Source: Campylobacter concisus (GTDB taxonomy: Bacteria; Campylobacterota; Campylobacteria; Campylobacterales; Campylobacteraceae). From it: a stretch of DNA of 64,000 nucleotides. The notes beneath the pieces are model-generated. The model was not told where the DNA came from, ran no database searches, and was given only the letters and a program-made list of their open reading frames with translations. Positions 24,501 through 33,430 of this stretch are shown here, piece after piece. Every line of letters starts with the position of its first letter. Position 1 is the stretch's first letter. The position numbers and the translations under genes are program-made. The DNA is taken from contig NZ_CP021643.1 in NCBI RefSeq assembly GCF_003048375.1, positions 1-64,000 on the forward strand, given 5' to 3'.

Positions 24501-27500
24501 CAAATATGGCTTTATTTTCATCTAAGTTCTTTTTGACAGCAAGTTTTGTGGTCGCTATCTGATTTTCAAGAAATTCACCAACCCTTATGATAATACCCAC
24601 AGCTTCCTTGTTGTTTGCCATAACGTCATTGATAGTTCCCATATAATTGCCAAGCTTATCATGGTCAAATTCTGAACTTTTTATGATATTGCTTTTTATA
24701 CCCTCAAAGTCATTAAAAGAATTCTCAATAACGCGTGATAGATCCTGAACTGAAATTTCGTTTTTATGCGCTTCACCTAGAGTTGTATGAGTAATTTCTT
24801 TGCAAGCTTTGATAAATTCATCTCTAATTTCATTAAACTTATTACTAATTAAAATGTGAGCATCTCCTTTTTTACTTTTTCTATCAAAAGGAAACACTAT
24901 AATTTCGTTGTTGTCGCTTAATTTTTTCAAAGAGCTATTTGGTATAAAATCAATCGTGTCTTTTGCATCTTTATATAGTTTTGACAATTTTTCGCATGTT
25001 TCTTCATTGCTAAAGCTATAAATTCTCTCCACGCTAGTGTTAAATTTGATATCTTTACTGCCACTACTTAAAAAATATTTATCTAAATAATTGATACTTT
25101 GCAGCTTTGCTGCTTCGCCAATATTCATTAAGAGTTCTTCGCCTGGAAGCATAGTTTGCATATTATTTTTGGAAACTATATTGATCCTTAAGTCCTTATT
25201 AGCAATTTTTCGTCTATCTTCTAATATTTTTTCATAAGCGTTGCCAATCGCAGTTCTGATCTTGTCATAGTCGGCTATATCTATATATCCATTTCGTGCT
25301 ATATAATCTAAATAATAAGCATATACTGCCGCCATATTGTGGTTAAAAACATCTTTTTCGTTTATTTTTCTATTGTTTCTTTCTGTATTCAAAAGATCAA
25401 GGTAAATTTCTAAAAATGGTCTTTGCGGTAATTGCGTATTGATTAGATCTTTGATCTCGCTTCTGCTTTTATTCTTAAAGTAAGAGATGAAAGATAGTGC
25501 CACAAAAGGGAATTCGTCCTTTAAGGCATATTCTCCCTTGCGTTGATCGTCTTTTTCTGATTGTAAAAATTTCTTAATAATGTTTGGTATATTTAATACG
25601 CCTATTTCACTTGTGTATTCTTTCTGAAATTTTGGGTCAATAAAATCAATCTTGTCTGAAATACCTTTTAAATTAACTGTATGTAAAATTTCAGGGAAAG
25701 TTTGCACTAGCTGTCCAACTATGTCTGTTGCATTGCCATTTTGTATGTAAAAATTTGAAGGATTTTTATCTCCAAGGGCATATAAGACGTTTAACGCTGT
25801 CCTTGTCTTTCCACTTCGTGGGGCAAAGTTCAGGTCAGCTCTTTTAACTCCAGCACTTAAAATTGCTTCTGGAGAAAAATATTGATGTTCTTTAAGCTTA
25901 TTTAAAAAGAGTAGTTTTATTCTATTACCATCAAAAGCTTTTTGAATTTCATCGTTAGCCTGCCTTGTCATAGATGAAGCAACGTCGGCTATTGTCTTGT
26001 CCTTATTTGCAAGAAGAGTATTTATTACTGCTTTGGGAAGTTTTTCTGGTGCTATATCGCCTATGGTTTTATCTAAATAGTTGTCGCTAAATTCTTCTTT
26101 TGCTACTGAAAGTAGCTCTTTTTTTGCGTTCTCTATTTGCGCAGAGCGATTGACAAGCATAAGGTGGTGTGCATTAAATAAAATTGAATGCGCCACTATC
26201 TTGGTGGTATTTTTTATTAGCTCCAATCCATCTTTATATTTTACTATGGCTTCTTCAGCACGCTTATAAAATTTATTATCCTCAACTATTCTTTCTAATT
26301 CTAAAAATTGATTACTTAATGCCTTTTTGTTATTTTGGGCATATATGGCATCTATTGCATTGACTATCTCTTGTTTTTTGCTAGTATCAAGATCTTTAAA
26401 AAATTTTGAGCCATATATTTTTTTATTTGTGCTTTCGAGATTTGGTAAGGTCAAGATGCTGTCTAAATAGGCTTTAGAAATCGTGTATATTTTTTTCATT
26501 TCCTCGGAGCTGTTGTAATTTAATTGAAAAATCTCTTTCGGTGTTATTTTGCCCTTGGAGAAGATATTGCTTAAAATAGCATTTAACTCTTTTCTGCTTA
26601 TAATGTTGTTGCTCTCCAAATAATCTCTAAAAGAGTTAAAGTAGGCTAGCTGGTTATTAATTAGCTTCTTTTTTTTATTAAAGTCGGTAGGGATTACTTT
26701 TAATCTATCATTTTCAAGGCTTACAAGCTTTTCTTGTAACATCTCATTATAGACAAAGCTAGCAGGGACGTTGATATGTCCTAGAAGCTCGTTGTCTTTA
26801 TTTAAAACTCCATAAAATTCAAATGGGATAATCCTTGTAACGTTTTCTGTGCTATCTATAATAGAGGTTAAATTTAGCATAGCCGAGTATGTTTTATCGT
26901 TTGATAGTAGATTTGTTATCTGATTAAATTGTTTTGTCTTTAGTTCATCAGAGCTTTCAGCGATAGAAGAATAATTATCCAATGCTTTTACACAAAGGTT
27001 ATAAAAAATTTCTTTCTTTTTATCGCTGCTAAGATCTATTTTAAGAGGATAGCCTAAATTTTTTACGCAGCCATCTCCTCCAAACGCAGCATTATAAACT
27101 GGTGGGTTATTGTCAAGATTTTCTAAGTCATACCCTTTTTGTTTGTAGGCTTCTAAATATACGTATTTGTTGATTTTTTCTTCATCAGTCAATGAAGCAT
27201 CGTCGCCTTGCGGTATTGATCTAGGAGAACTCTTTATTTTTCCATTATTAATGCTTGTAGTATGAAATGGAATAATATCAATTCTTGCATCATTTCTAGT
27301 AAGGGCATTTACAACATCTAAATAGTATTTCTGATTTGTTGCAAGTTCATGCTCTAGCCTCATAATTTTTGCCGATTTATCTTCAATACTTAGAAAATCC
27401 GATTTTAAGCTAACCGAACTAATGTTTAAGAGCTTGTCCAGCAAATATCTATTGTGTATATTGCCCAAAGAAGCATTAATACTATTAAAAACCTTAGTAT

Positions 27501-28947
27501 CGATAGTTTTTTCAGCCTTGCTATGTGTAAGGCACAATTCTTTATCTGCTCCTAGTTTAATGCTGGAGAGTTTAACTTTAGATCCAAAGCCTGCTTTCGC
27601 CACAATAAATCCATTTAGGCCTGATAGCAAGGTCTTGGCTTCGCTTGTGGATAGCTCTAGGTCACTAATATCATAGTATTGTTTTTGCTCTGCATCATAA
27701 GAGCGGCCTAGTTGATAAAATAGATCAAAGTTCTCCGAAATTTCTTGCTCAGTTTTTGCCTTTGTGACAAGCTCTACTGATCCAAAATTTCTACTTTCTA
27801 GTTCGCTTGTATTGTTTGATAAAATACTAATGTTTTGGGTAATACCAGGCGTTGTTGATAAAGAGGTTTCTAGTTCTGTTTCGCTTAATTTTAATCCCTG
27901 CGGAACAATTATCTGGTTGTTTTGAGAGGATAAATTTAAAACATTTGCAAAAAAGTTACCCAAATCGCTTTTTGATCTTATCTCTTTATTGACTTTTTCT
28001 ATACTAAAATCTTTTATAAAGTCTATGTATCGTTCAAGCGTTGGTGAGCTTGCAGGGTTTTCAATATAAAAAGTTACAAAGTCTTTTAAAGAGCCTGGAA
28101 AATCTATAAAATCTTTGTTCTTATTGACGAGTGTCTCAAAAAGTGAAATCCGTCTTGTATCGCTTGAAATGTTTGAGGTTGAAAAAATTTCTCTATGAAT
28201 ATCAGCATATATACTCTTTGCTGTTTCGCCCCTTGATATTCTTGTTTCAATATTATTTATAGTATGTGTCGCTTTTATAGTAGTTTCATGCTCTTTATAA
28301 AATTCATATTGCTCTTCTATCGCTTGCAGTCCGACAAGGTGGATAATGTTTTTTAAAAGTTGTGTTTTTAAAAGAAGCTCTTTTTGGATATTTAATACTT
28401 CGATCAGTGTATTAAATTTTTCTTGGTCTAGCTGCTTGCCCCAAAAAACACTTTGCCCCATTCTTTTAGCTTCTTGGTGTCCTATATTTGAATTTAATGT
28501 AATCTTTTTTAATGATTGACTATCGAAAAACACATCCAAATAACCACCGCCTACTCTATGTTGCATAAAACTTACATCCATTTTTATATTATGCTGCTCT
28601 TCTAGGTAATCTAATATAGCAATAACTTCTTCTTTTAGTTTAGGGGAATTGACAGAGAACATGTTTTCTCTTGTTACTGTTATTAGTGCAAATGGAGCAT
28701 TGTTTGTAGTTTCGGTCGTCTTTATTGATGTTTTTTCGTTTATTGTTTCAAATTTAAGATTGCCTACTTCATATTTTTTAATACCATTAGACAGAAAGAA
28801 GGCATCTACCCTTTGGTTGTAGTTTAATTCTAAATCTTGTCTTTCAAAATTAATATTTGGAAATTTTGAAACCAGATCGTCAAAAACTTCATCTTTTGTG
28901 CTTGCAGAAAGAACAAATGTATAATCATTGAAATGTAGATTGGCCAT
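21571..28947 (-). CDS. Giant 2458-aa protein with split SF2-helicase motifs
   Basis: This is the largest gene in the window. A Walker A-like segment (NFAPRSGKTRTALNV) occurs near residue 1043, a DEAH-like box (INIIDESHKNQ) near 1674, a SAT-like motif (EISATKK) shortly after, and a motif VI-like QSASRTDSPEAR near 2300. This order fits a superfamily 2 helicase, but motifs I and II are separated by about 630 residues, far more than usual. The first 1000 residues are unrecognised. The protein recalls very large helicase-like proteins of plasmids and phages (for example DarB-type), but I saw no convincing methylase motif. It is the first gene of the minus-strand block and is coupled to the AAA gene. 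Confidence 0.75.
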   Translation of the reverse strand: MANLHFNDYTFVLSASTKDEVFDDLVSKFPNINFERQDLELNYNQRVDAFFLSNGIKKYEVGNLKFETINEKTSIKTTETTNNAPFALITVTRENMFSVNSPKLKEEVIAILDYLEEQHNIKMDVSFMQHRVGGGYLDVFFDSQSLKKITLNSNIGHQEAKRMGQSVFWGKQLDQEKFNTLIEVLNIQKELLLKTQLLKNIIHLVGLQAIEEQYEFYKEHETTIKATHTINNIETRISRGETAKSIYADIHREIFSTSNISSDTRRISLFETLVNKNKDFIDFPGSLKDFVTFYIENPASSPTLERYIDFIKDFSIEKVNKEIRSKSDLGNFFANVLNLSSQNNQIIVPQGLKLSETELETSLSTTPGITQNISILSNNTSELESRNFGSVELVTKAKTEQEISENFDLFYQLGRSYDAEQKQYYDISDLELSTSEAKTLLSGLNGFIVAKAGFGSKVKLSSIKLGADKELCLTHSKAEKTIDTKVFNSINASLGNIHNRYLLDKLLNISSVSLKSDFLSIEDKSAKIMRLEHELATNQKYYLDVVNALTRNDARIDIIPFHTTSINNGKIKSSPRSIPQGDDASLTDEEKINKYVYLEAYKQKGYDLENLDNNPPVYNAAFGGDGCVKNLGYPLKIDLSSDKKKEIFYNLCVKALDNYSSIAESSDELKTKQFNQITNLLSNDKTYSAMLNLTSIIDSTENVTRIIPFEFYGVLNKDNELLGHINVPASFVYNEMLQEKLVSLENDRLKVIPTDFNKKKKLINNQLAYFNSFRDYLESNNIISRKELNAILSNIFSKGKITPKEIFQLNYNSSEEMKKIYTISKAYLDSILTLPNLESTNKKIYGSKFFKDLDTSKKQEIVNAIDAIYAQNNKKALSNQFLELERIVEDNKFYKRAEEAIVKYKDGLELIKNTTKIVAHSILFNAHHLMLVNRSAQIENAKKELLSVAKEEFSDNYLDKTIGDIAPEKLPKAVINTLLANKDKTIADVASSMTRQANDEIQKAFDGNRIKLLFLNKLKEHQYFSPEAILSAGVKRADLNFAPRSGKTRTALNVLYALGDKNPSNFYIQNGNATDIVGQLVQTFPEILHTVNLKGISDKIDFIDPKFQKEYTSEIGVLNIPNIIKKFLQSEKDDQRKGEYALKDEFPFVALSFISYFKNKSRSEIKDLINTQLPQRPFLEIYLDLLNTERNNRKINEKDVFNHNMAAVYAYYLDYIARNGYIDIADYDKIRTAIGNAYEKILEDRRKIANKDLRINIVSKNNMQTMLPGEELLMNIGEAAKLQSINYLDKYFLSSGSKDIKFNTSVERIYSFSNEETCEKLSKLYKDAKDTIDFIPNSSLKKLSDNNEIIVFPFDRKSKKGDAHILISNKFNEIRDEFIKACKEITHTTLGEAHKNEISVQDLSRVIENSFNDFEGIKSNIIKSSEFDHDKLGNYMGTINDVMANNKEAVGIIIRVGEFLENQIATTKLAVKKNLDENKAIFDRALPLLNVVNYDELISQLHEGLDSLKNSFALRHNKEILLSAYKDFLFPAINSNSNTIGRRKDYQLLLDKYTNNSSNANTQSLRLNYKQNSDFILMPSKFSKYGLSIVSAKPQGLKFNPEKQELFESVQLNKNIITVDFIKNNNQSWETKISLDTKESIKLRASDQAKILSTKSNTFTLQNGKNASINIIDESHKNQGEDTLSNIGLQNAILNSNISVEISATKKENLQSVFSIREIPDLLSSIIYLATTLPEINDLVTKDAFISATDHDRHAKFDPFLVRANRVLPALCGQLEEFMARRNEAIDTSSYEEILNDKDKLKSDGGILSGINRAFETIISALSKKYIEDDIKKFKEVDSIDLADISFVQEYFPNLADKENVLLCSNASILAENFRAKSEADKLKITKSPDTLYDVKIDKDTYIYNNKFAIASLYAKKYFVQNKANKFISTINGLVDALKISLIKVKIEDDEAEDIKKEKRLFNKLVGENLKGFQNLIDYYGFDMSIKDFIVMENKDDKETSGLEMIKEAAINGGLPDVVINANKNKEKLLLKYNIAKEVFLPKILPYINNEKKIEFHSENGFDTQMGFNLAINKNFIKQNLTNLLIKPDFSIVDGTNNKKINLSLQITFDYDMVKEMLPNVGRYLLDDNDGNVLYKEKVSAGNYDTFYSFYTLVNKGAKDLIEEQLQKGYKFPLFTDKIGSSLLSSLLVLETMIKTNSDNKNKSILLFSENQQVISAINKINLEEIRDNHNISFKLITEKNKLQDEINKFHSMDADPDVIISNRKATAEGMQFRSYHPEAYSLYIDGQEVRNNFAAFIQSASRTDSPEARDIFAKHYGKNEKFVQRLNVSFKKYDLVLEKRDGFFKQTDIIDKMQNIFEDGKLDNDAMQQISNLAYSYNKNTVAVIIPKEASRIPYLLKAYSDSYLSSPKMDEDYVKMSLAAVYKLETKSLSENIINNKFGIKQDKNEENKNTIGAKI

Positions 28948-29098
28948 TTATGCCCCTTTTATATTTTTGCAAGCATTTTAAATTATAGGGTATTATTTTA
29001 GCATAAAAAATAAAAAAATATTATAAACTTTACTAAAAATTGTTTTTTTTAGATAAAAATAGTAAAATGTTTCATTAATAAAAAATTTAGGCAAAAAG
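28948..29098. promoter_or_regulatory. Divergent promoter region between giant helicase-like gene and UvrD-type helicase gene
   Basis: This is 151 bp of AT-rich DNA between two divergent genes. On the plus side AAAATAGTAAAAT (29056-29068) matches the string at 7453-7465. On the minus side AAAAGGGGCATAA provides a ribosome binding site for the giant gene. No perfect -35/-10 pair is obvious, so exact promoters are uncertain, but this is the only place from which either operon could start. Confidence 0.45.
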
Positions 29099-31231
29099 AT
29101 GAGCGCAATTAGCTATACGGATGAGCAGTTTAAAATAATACAAGAGGTTTCACAACATAGAAACATTTGTCCAAATATGCTAGTGTCAGCTGGTGCTGGA
29201 ACTGGCAAAAGTTTTACTATCAAAGAAGCATTAATCAACTATTTTACTAATTGCCACTATGGAATTAGGGATTGGAAGTTTGATCCTGCGACGCAAAGAA
29301 TAGATTATGACAGCGGTATGTCATATAGACATGATGCACTATATTTGGTTTTTAACAGAGCCATGGCAGATTATTTTAAAAATTTAATAAAAAAAGTAGA
29401 TATTGAAATATCACTGGTAGATAATCTATGGTTAAGCGATATTGTAGATGTAAAAACATATCACTCTTTTTTAAAGAGTGGTGAAAATATGCAACGTGCA
29501 TTAGCTCAGGTTGGGATCAATGATCTAAATGCAGTAAAAATCAACTATGCAAAAAATGGGCTTACCAAAAATGATTATGCCGTAATCGCCAATAAGCTAA
29601 CCAATAGTTTCTTTGAAAATCGTATTTTGCAATATAACCAAACAGACGAAGAAACTCTTAAAATGCTAAGAGGCTATTCTCGATCAATCAGGGGAGAAAT
29701 TGAGAAGTTTTTTAATGTCTATCTCAAAAGCGATAATGTTGCCTATAATATTAGGGGTGCGCATAAGGCTTTTGTAGATGCAGGATTAAGCTATGACGAT
29801 ACTCCGTTTAAGTCTTGTGGGGTCGAATATACGCTTGCTAAATTTTGTGCCAATAACTCAGTTACTCCAGAAGCGGTTCTTGCCCATGAGATAAACAAGG
29901 CACTAGATACGGCCATAAAAGAAAATGAGCTAGAAATTTCACACACTTACTATTATAAGCGAATTTATGAATATGCTATGAAGGACGATGATTTTTTAAA
30001 AGAGATTTTTCATAAATACGATTTAATTGTGATTGATGAGGCACAAGATGCCGATGCGATGATTTTTAATCTGATCCATAAATATATGAATATTGCTAGA
30101 GAGGATGAATGTTTAAAAAACAAATACTTTTTGGCATTTGGCGATCCTAAGCAGTCAATTTACAAATTTAATGGTTCATTTAATATTTTTGAGTGGGCAA
30201 ACCAAAATAACTCTTGGTTTCAGGATCTGACACTTACAACATCTTTTAGGTATGGTGAAAATATTGCGAAGTTTGGCGAGAAAATTGCAAGACACATTCA
30301 CCCTAACGATAGACTGATTGGCAATGAAAGAGTTAAAGACACAATAGATAGCAAAGTCTTTGATAATGATACACTGGCAAGAGTAATAATAGAAAATTAC
30401 AACAAAGAAGAAAGCCATAAAACTGACGCAAAGAGCCGAAAAAACAATACGGCCATCATTTTTAGAACAAATAGTGGTTGTATTGATTGTTTTAATGAAC
30501 TTAGTAAATCGCTTGAAAAAATAGTTGCGAGCGACTATCCAGATAGTGATTTTTCACCAGATAACGTTGTCCTAGATCCAGCAATAAAAAAGGATCTAAA
30601 GGGTGTATATCAAAAAAATATATTCTCTGTGATTGAGAGTGATTATGTAAAAAATCAAATTCGGAAAGCTTATTCTATTTTACAGCCTGATTTTGATGGA
30701 GATGTGCTAAATATAAGCATGGCCGTAAAAGATGAAAACGTAAGAAAACTACTTGAAAAAATGCCAGAGTATAACTACCTGGTGAGATATGACGAGGCGT
30801 TTTTGGAAAAATATCTTAATATACGCGCCAAGGCCAATGCTAGTGTTATTATTACAAACGTTCATCAGTCCAAGGGAAAAGAGTATAAAAATGTCATTAT
30901 AGGAGATGATTTTTTTACTAGAAAGAACGAGTATTATTGCACTGACGAAGAGATTAACATTGCTCATACGGCAGTTACACGTGCTAAGAGTTCTATTTTG
31001 TTTTATGAACGAGATAGCAACAAGAATTTCTTGCGTTATTTTTATTGTAAGGATGAAAGCCCAAGCTCTGATACAAAGATAGATCAGAATTTTTTTTCAT
31101 ATAAAAAAATCACAGAGCCAGTAGAAGGCGAGGATGATAGAATAAGTATAAATAGTGATATTTATGATGATCAAGACGAGCCTTTTGTAAATAATAGCAA
31201 TAGAGTGACGTTCTCTTTCCCTAAAATGTAG
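29099..31231 (+). CDS. UvrD/Rep-type superfamily 1 helicase
   Basis: This 710-aa protein carries the SF1A motif series: Q-motif-like YTDEQFKII at the N-terminus, motif I SAGAGTGKSFTIKEA (about residues 32-45), motif II VIDEAQDADAM (about 311), motif III AFGDPKQSIYKFNG, motif IV TSFRYGENIA, motif V VHQSKGKEYKNVII (about 587) and motif VI AHTAVTRAKSS (about 622). It is expected to be an ATP-driven 3'-5' DNA translocase. It has a long insert between motifs Ia and II. The next gene, 24 bp downstream, encodes a protein with a possible nuclease motif, making a helicase-nuclease pair. Confidence 0.85.
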   Translation: MSAISYTDEQFKIIQEVSQHRNICPNMLVSAGAGTGKSFTIKEALINYFTNCHYGIRDWKFDPATQRIDYDSGMSYRHDALYLVFNRAMADYFKNLIKKVDIEISLVDNLWLSDIVDVKTYHSFLKSGENMQRALAQVGINDLNAVKINYAKNGLTKNDYAVIANKLTNSFFENRILQYNQTDEETLKMLRGYSRSIRGEIEKFFNVYLKSDNVAYNIRGAHKAFVDAGLSYDDTPFKSCGVEYTLAKFCANNSVTPEAVLAHEINKALDTAIKENELEISHTYYYKRIYEYAMKDDDFLKEIFHKYDLIVIDEAQDADAMIFNLIHKYMNIAREDECLKNKYFLAFGDPKQSIYKFNGSFNIFEWANQNNSWFQDLTLTTSFRYGENIAKFGEKIARHIHPNDRLIGNERVKDTIDSKVFDNDTLARVIIENYNKEESHKTDAKSRKNNTAIIFRTNSGCIDCFNELSKSLEKIVASDYPDSDFSPDNVVLDPAIKKDLKGVYQKNIFSVIESDYVKNQIRKAYSILQPDFDGDVLNISMAVKDENVRKLLEKMPEYNYLVRYDEAFLEKYLNIRAKANASVIITNVHQSKGKEYKNVIIGDDFFTRKNEYYCTDEEINIAHTAVTRAKSSILFYERDSNKNFLRYFYCKDESPSSDTKIDQNFFSYKKITEPVEGEDDRISINSDIYDDQDEPFVNNSNRVTFSFPKM

Positions 31232-31255
31232 AAGGCTTAATGGCGGAGATTTAAG

Positions 31256-32431
31256 ATGGCAAGTATTTTAATTAAAGGGTCAGATGGTTCTTTTTGTAAG
31301 TATGAATTTGAAAGTAGATCTGAGCTTTCAAGTATTTTTTATCAGTCGCTACTTTCAAAATACCACCTTGCTGGCAGAGTTATAAAATGTGGTTGTAACC
31401 CTAAAAAAGAGCTTTGGATGTCAGTTGTAAGCCGAGGTGGTCTTTTTCTAAGAACTTTCCCAAAGATAACGCAAACCCACGAAGATGAGTGCATATTTAG
31501 CAATACTGCTAGCGAGCTTTATGATGAAGAAACACAAACTTACTCTCTATCACTTTTTAAGGAGCCAACGAAGAGCGAAGCAGATGAGAATAGCAGCAAT
31601 GCTATGAAGCGAATAATGGCAAAAGCAACTACTTTTAATAGTTTTTGTATCGACTGGATTAGTAGTGCAAACGCCTTTGCTTTCAATATTGCAAACAAAG
31701 GAAATGATAGATATATCCAAAATTATACTTATGAAAATTTCAGATATGGCCTGAATAAAAGCGATATAAAAATTTCTAAGATAGGCTCGATTGAAAATAT
31801 AAAAGATCGTAGCGATTTTTTCTTGTTCAAGGGTATTACTTTTGATGATCTAACAAAATATGATGATAGCGATGATGACAAATCTATTGCAGAGATACAT
31901 TTTCAAGATAGCAAATACATTATAAAAAGCACGGTAAAGAGGGTAAAAATTGCAATAAAAAGACTAAAAATTTTTAACAATTTTATTCAACCTCCTTACT
32001 TTGTAATAGCTTCGGTGAGTAGAAACTTGGCTGTTAGACTTTTTGTTTGTCCAGTATTTTTTAGTGCAGAAAAAGAGCAGATAGCCTTTATTGAGAGTGA
32101 AAATGAACGAGATATGGCAAGAAAGCTTTTTGCTGCAAATAGGACTTTTTTCAAATCGGTATCAGACGAACACAATAGATTAAGCAAAAAGAAATTCCCC
32201 TATTTTCGTAGTCAATATAGACCTGATTTTTTTGTTTTTGGCGAGGGTAATATTCTTGTAGTAGAGCTTAGTGGATTTGACACCCAAGAATATATAGACC
32301 AGCTAAAAGATAAAGAAAAAGATTATCGACAAATTGTGAATTTCAACCAAAATAAAGAGATCACTTTTAGCTACAAAAGAGTAAATGCTCTTACAAATCA
32401 GGTCGAAGTGGCGTTTGAACCAAGAAAATAA
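31256..32431 (+). CDS. DUF1173-like protein with a putative C-terminal nuclease domain
   Basis: This 391-aa protein begins with a segment resembling DUF1173 proteins of conjugative elements: a Cys-Gly-Cys pair (VIKCGCNPKKELWMSVV), an aromatic strand, and a His-Glu-Asp-Glu-Cys motif around residue 80 that could bind zinc. Near the C-terminus (about residues 318-365) the pattern YRPDFFVFGEGNILVVELSG followed by EYIDQLKDKEKDYRQI resembles the PD-(D/E)XK core, with Asp near 322 and Glu near 337. It is predicted to be a nuclease acting with the UvrD-type helicase just upstream. It ends next to the convergent gene at 32432 without a gap. Confidence 0.65.
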   Translation: MASILIKGSDGSFCKYEFESRSELSSIFYQSLLSKYHLAGRVIKCGCNPKKELWMSVVSRGGLFLRTFPKITQTHEDECIFSNTASELYDEETQTYSLSLFKEPTKSEADENSSNAMKRIMAKATTFNSFCIDWISSANAFAFNIANKGNDRYIQNYTYENFRYGLNKSDIKISKIGSIENIKDRSDFFLFKGITFDDLTKYDDSDDDKSIAEIHFQDSKYIIKSTVKRVKIAIKRLKIFNNFIQPPYFVIASVSRNLAVRLFVCPVFFSAEKEQIAFIESENERDMARKLFAANRTFFKSVSDEHNRLSKKKFPYFRSQYRPDFFVFGEGNILVVELSGFDTQEYIDQLKDKEKDYRQIVNFNQNKEITFSYKRVNALTNQVEVAFEPRK

Positions 32432-32938
32432 CTATAATGCTCTCATTTGCTCGATGTAAAAATAAGCCAATCTCTCGCTGTCAAGTGCGTATTTTTCGTA
32501 TTGACTGACATTTATCATATCCAGTAAGGTCCAAATTTCATCTTTGTTTTCTAACCAAAATTGTTCTAAGACTGGAGCAAGCGAAAGCGGTTTTCGTGAG
32601 GTTGTATTTTTGCTGCTAACCTTGCATAGTCTTTCATTGTATGGCAAATTTAGACTTAGTAAATTTAATCCAACCTGCTCTGCTGTTATCGAAAAATGTG
32701 TTACGGTATTTATGGTTCTAAGATCAAGAGAGTTGATCAATTTGGCTATTCTATCACCCTCGTTTTTGTAGTATATATTTAAAATAGTCCGAATTTTTTC
32801 TTTTATGGCTTCTAGCCTTTGTGTGAGATCATCGTTTATTAAGACATCGGTAGCATCGTTTGAGTAGTTTAGCATAGAGTATGCCAATCCCAACAATGCT
32901 ACGTCTTTTAATTCATTGCGCGTTGATCTTATGCCCAT
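32432..32938 (-). CDS. Hypothetical 168-aa protein
   Basis: This is an unrecognised, mostly helical soluble protein with no membrane span. The start ATG lies within the end of the next upstream gene (10-bp overlap), which indicates coupling to the small membrane protein encoded at 32929-33114. It contains a Lys-Asn-Thr-Thr-Ser-Arg-Lys basic patch near the middle. Convergent with the DUF1173-like gene and sharing no spacer, it leaves no room for a terminator. Confidence 0.55.
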   Translation of the reverse strand: MGIRSTRNELKDVALLGLAYSMLNYSNDATDVLINDDLTQRLEAIKEKIRTILNIYYKNEGDRIAKLINSLDLRTINTVTHFSITAEQVGLNLLSLNLPYNERLCKVSSKNTTSRKPLSLAPVLEQFWLENKDEIWTLLDMINVSQYEKYALDSERLAYFYIEQMRAL

Positions 32939-33114
32939 TGCTTGATGAATTTGATTTCTATAAATTTACAAATTAATTTTGCCAAAAATAACATAGAAGC
33001 TATTGGCAAAATGATAGCAATTTCAAAGCTTTCTTTTAAATAGACAAACAAAAAAACTGCAAACAAATTTGCAAAAAACAGTGCGATAAAACCAATTAAA
33101 ATACTATTTTTCAT
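32929..33114 (-). CDS. Small two-span membrane protein, 61 aa
   Basis: This short protein has two hydrophobic segments (about residues 4-25, ILIGFIALFFANLFAVFLFV, and 31-50, IAIILPIASMLFLAKLI), with a basic C-terminus. AAAGGAGGATC on the minus strand is an excellent ribosome binding site. It overlaps the following gene by 10 bp and likely forms a two-gene unit with it. The function is unknown. Confidence 0.6.
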   Translation of the reverse strand: MKNSILIGFIALFFANLFAVFLFVYLKESFEIAIILPIASMLFLAKLICKFIEIKFIKQWA

Positions 33115-33172
33115 CTATGATCCTCCTTTCTTTTTTAACCAATTCTATCACACGTTTTTATGCCTTGCAACC

Positions 33173-33430
33173 TCAAAGATCATTCATAAGTTTTACGTTT
33201 ATTTCTCTTATTGCTTCTTTTATCAAAGCATTAGCCTCTTGTTCTTTTCCTAACCTTTTTGACAAATCTAGGGTGATATTGTAGAGCGTGATGTTCTCTT
33301 TTGAAAAATTAGCACACTCCATCCCTGCTACTACATAACTCTCTACTATCTCGCCCAACTCTTTTGGACTTTTTGTCGCACCTAGCTTTGCCAAAAGCTC
33401 GTCTGGAAGCTCTATCTTTTTTAATGCCAT
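33173..33430 (-). CDS. Hypothetical 85-aa protein
   Basis: This is an unrecognised soluble helical protein. The opening (ALKKIELPDELLAKLGA) could be a short beta strand plus helix reminiscent of ribbon-helix-helix antitoxins, but the rest does not clearly fit. The ribosome binding site on the minus strand is AAAGGAAAGAAC. No toxin gene lies next to it. It marks the last plasmid-backbone gene before the recombinase and CRISPR cargo region. Confidence 0.5.
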   Translation of the reverse strand: MALKKIELPDELLAKLGATKSPKELGEIVESYVVAGMECANFSKENITLYNITLDLSKRLGKEQEANALIKEAIREINVKLMNDL

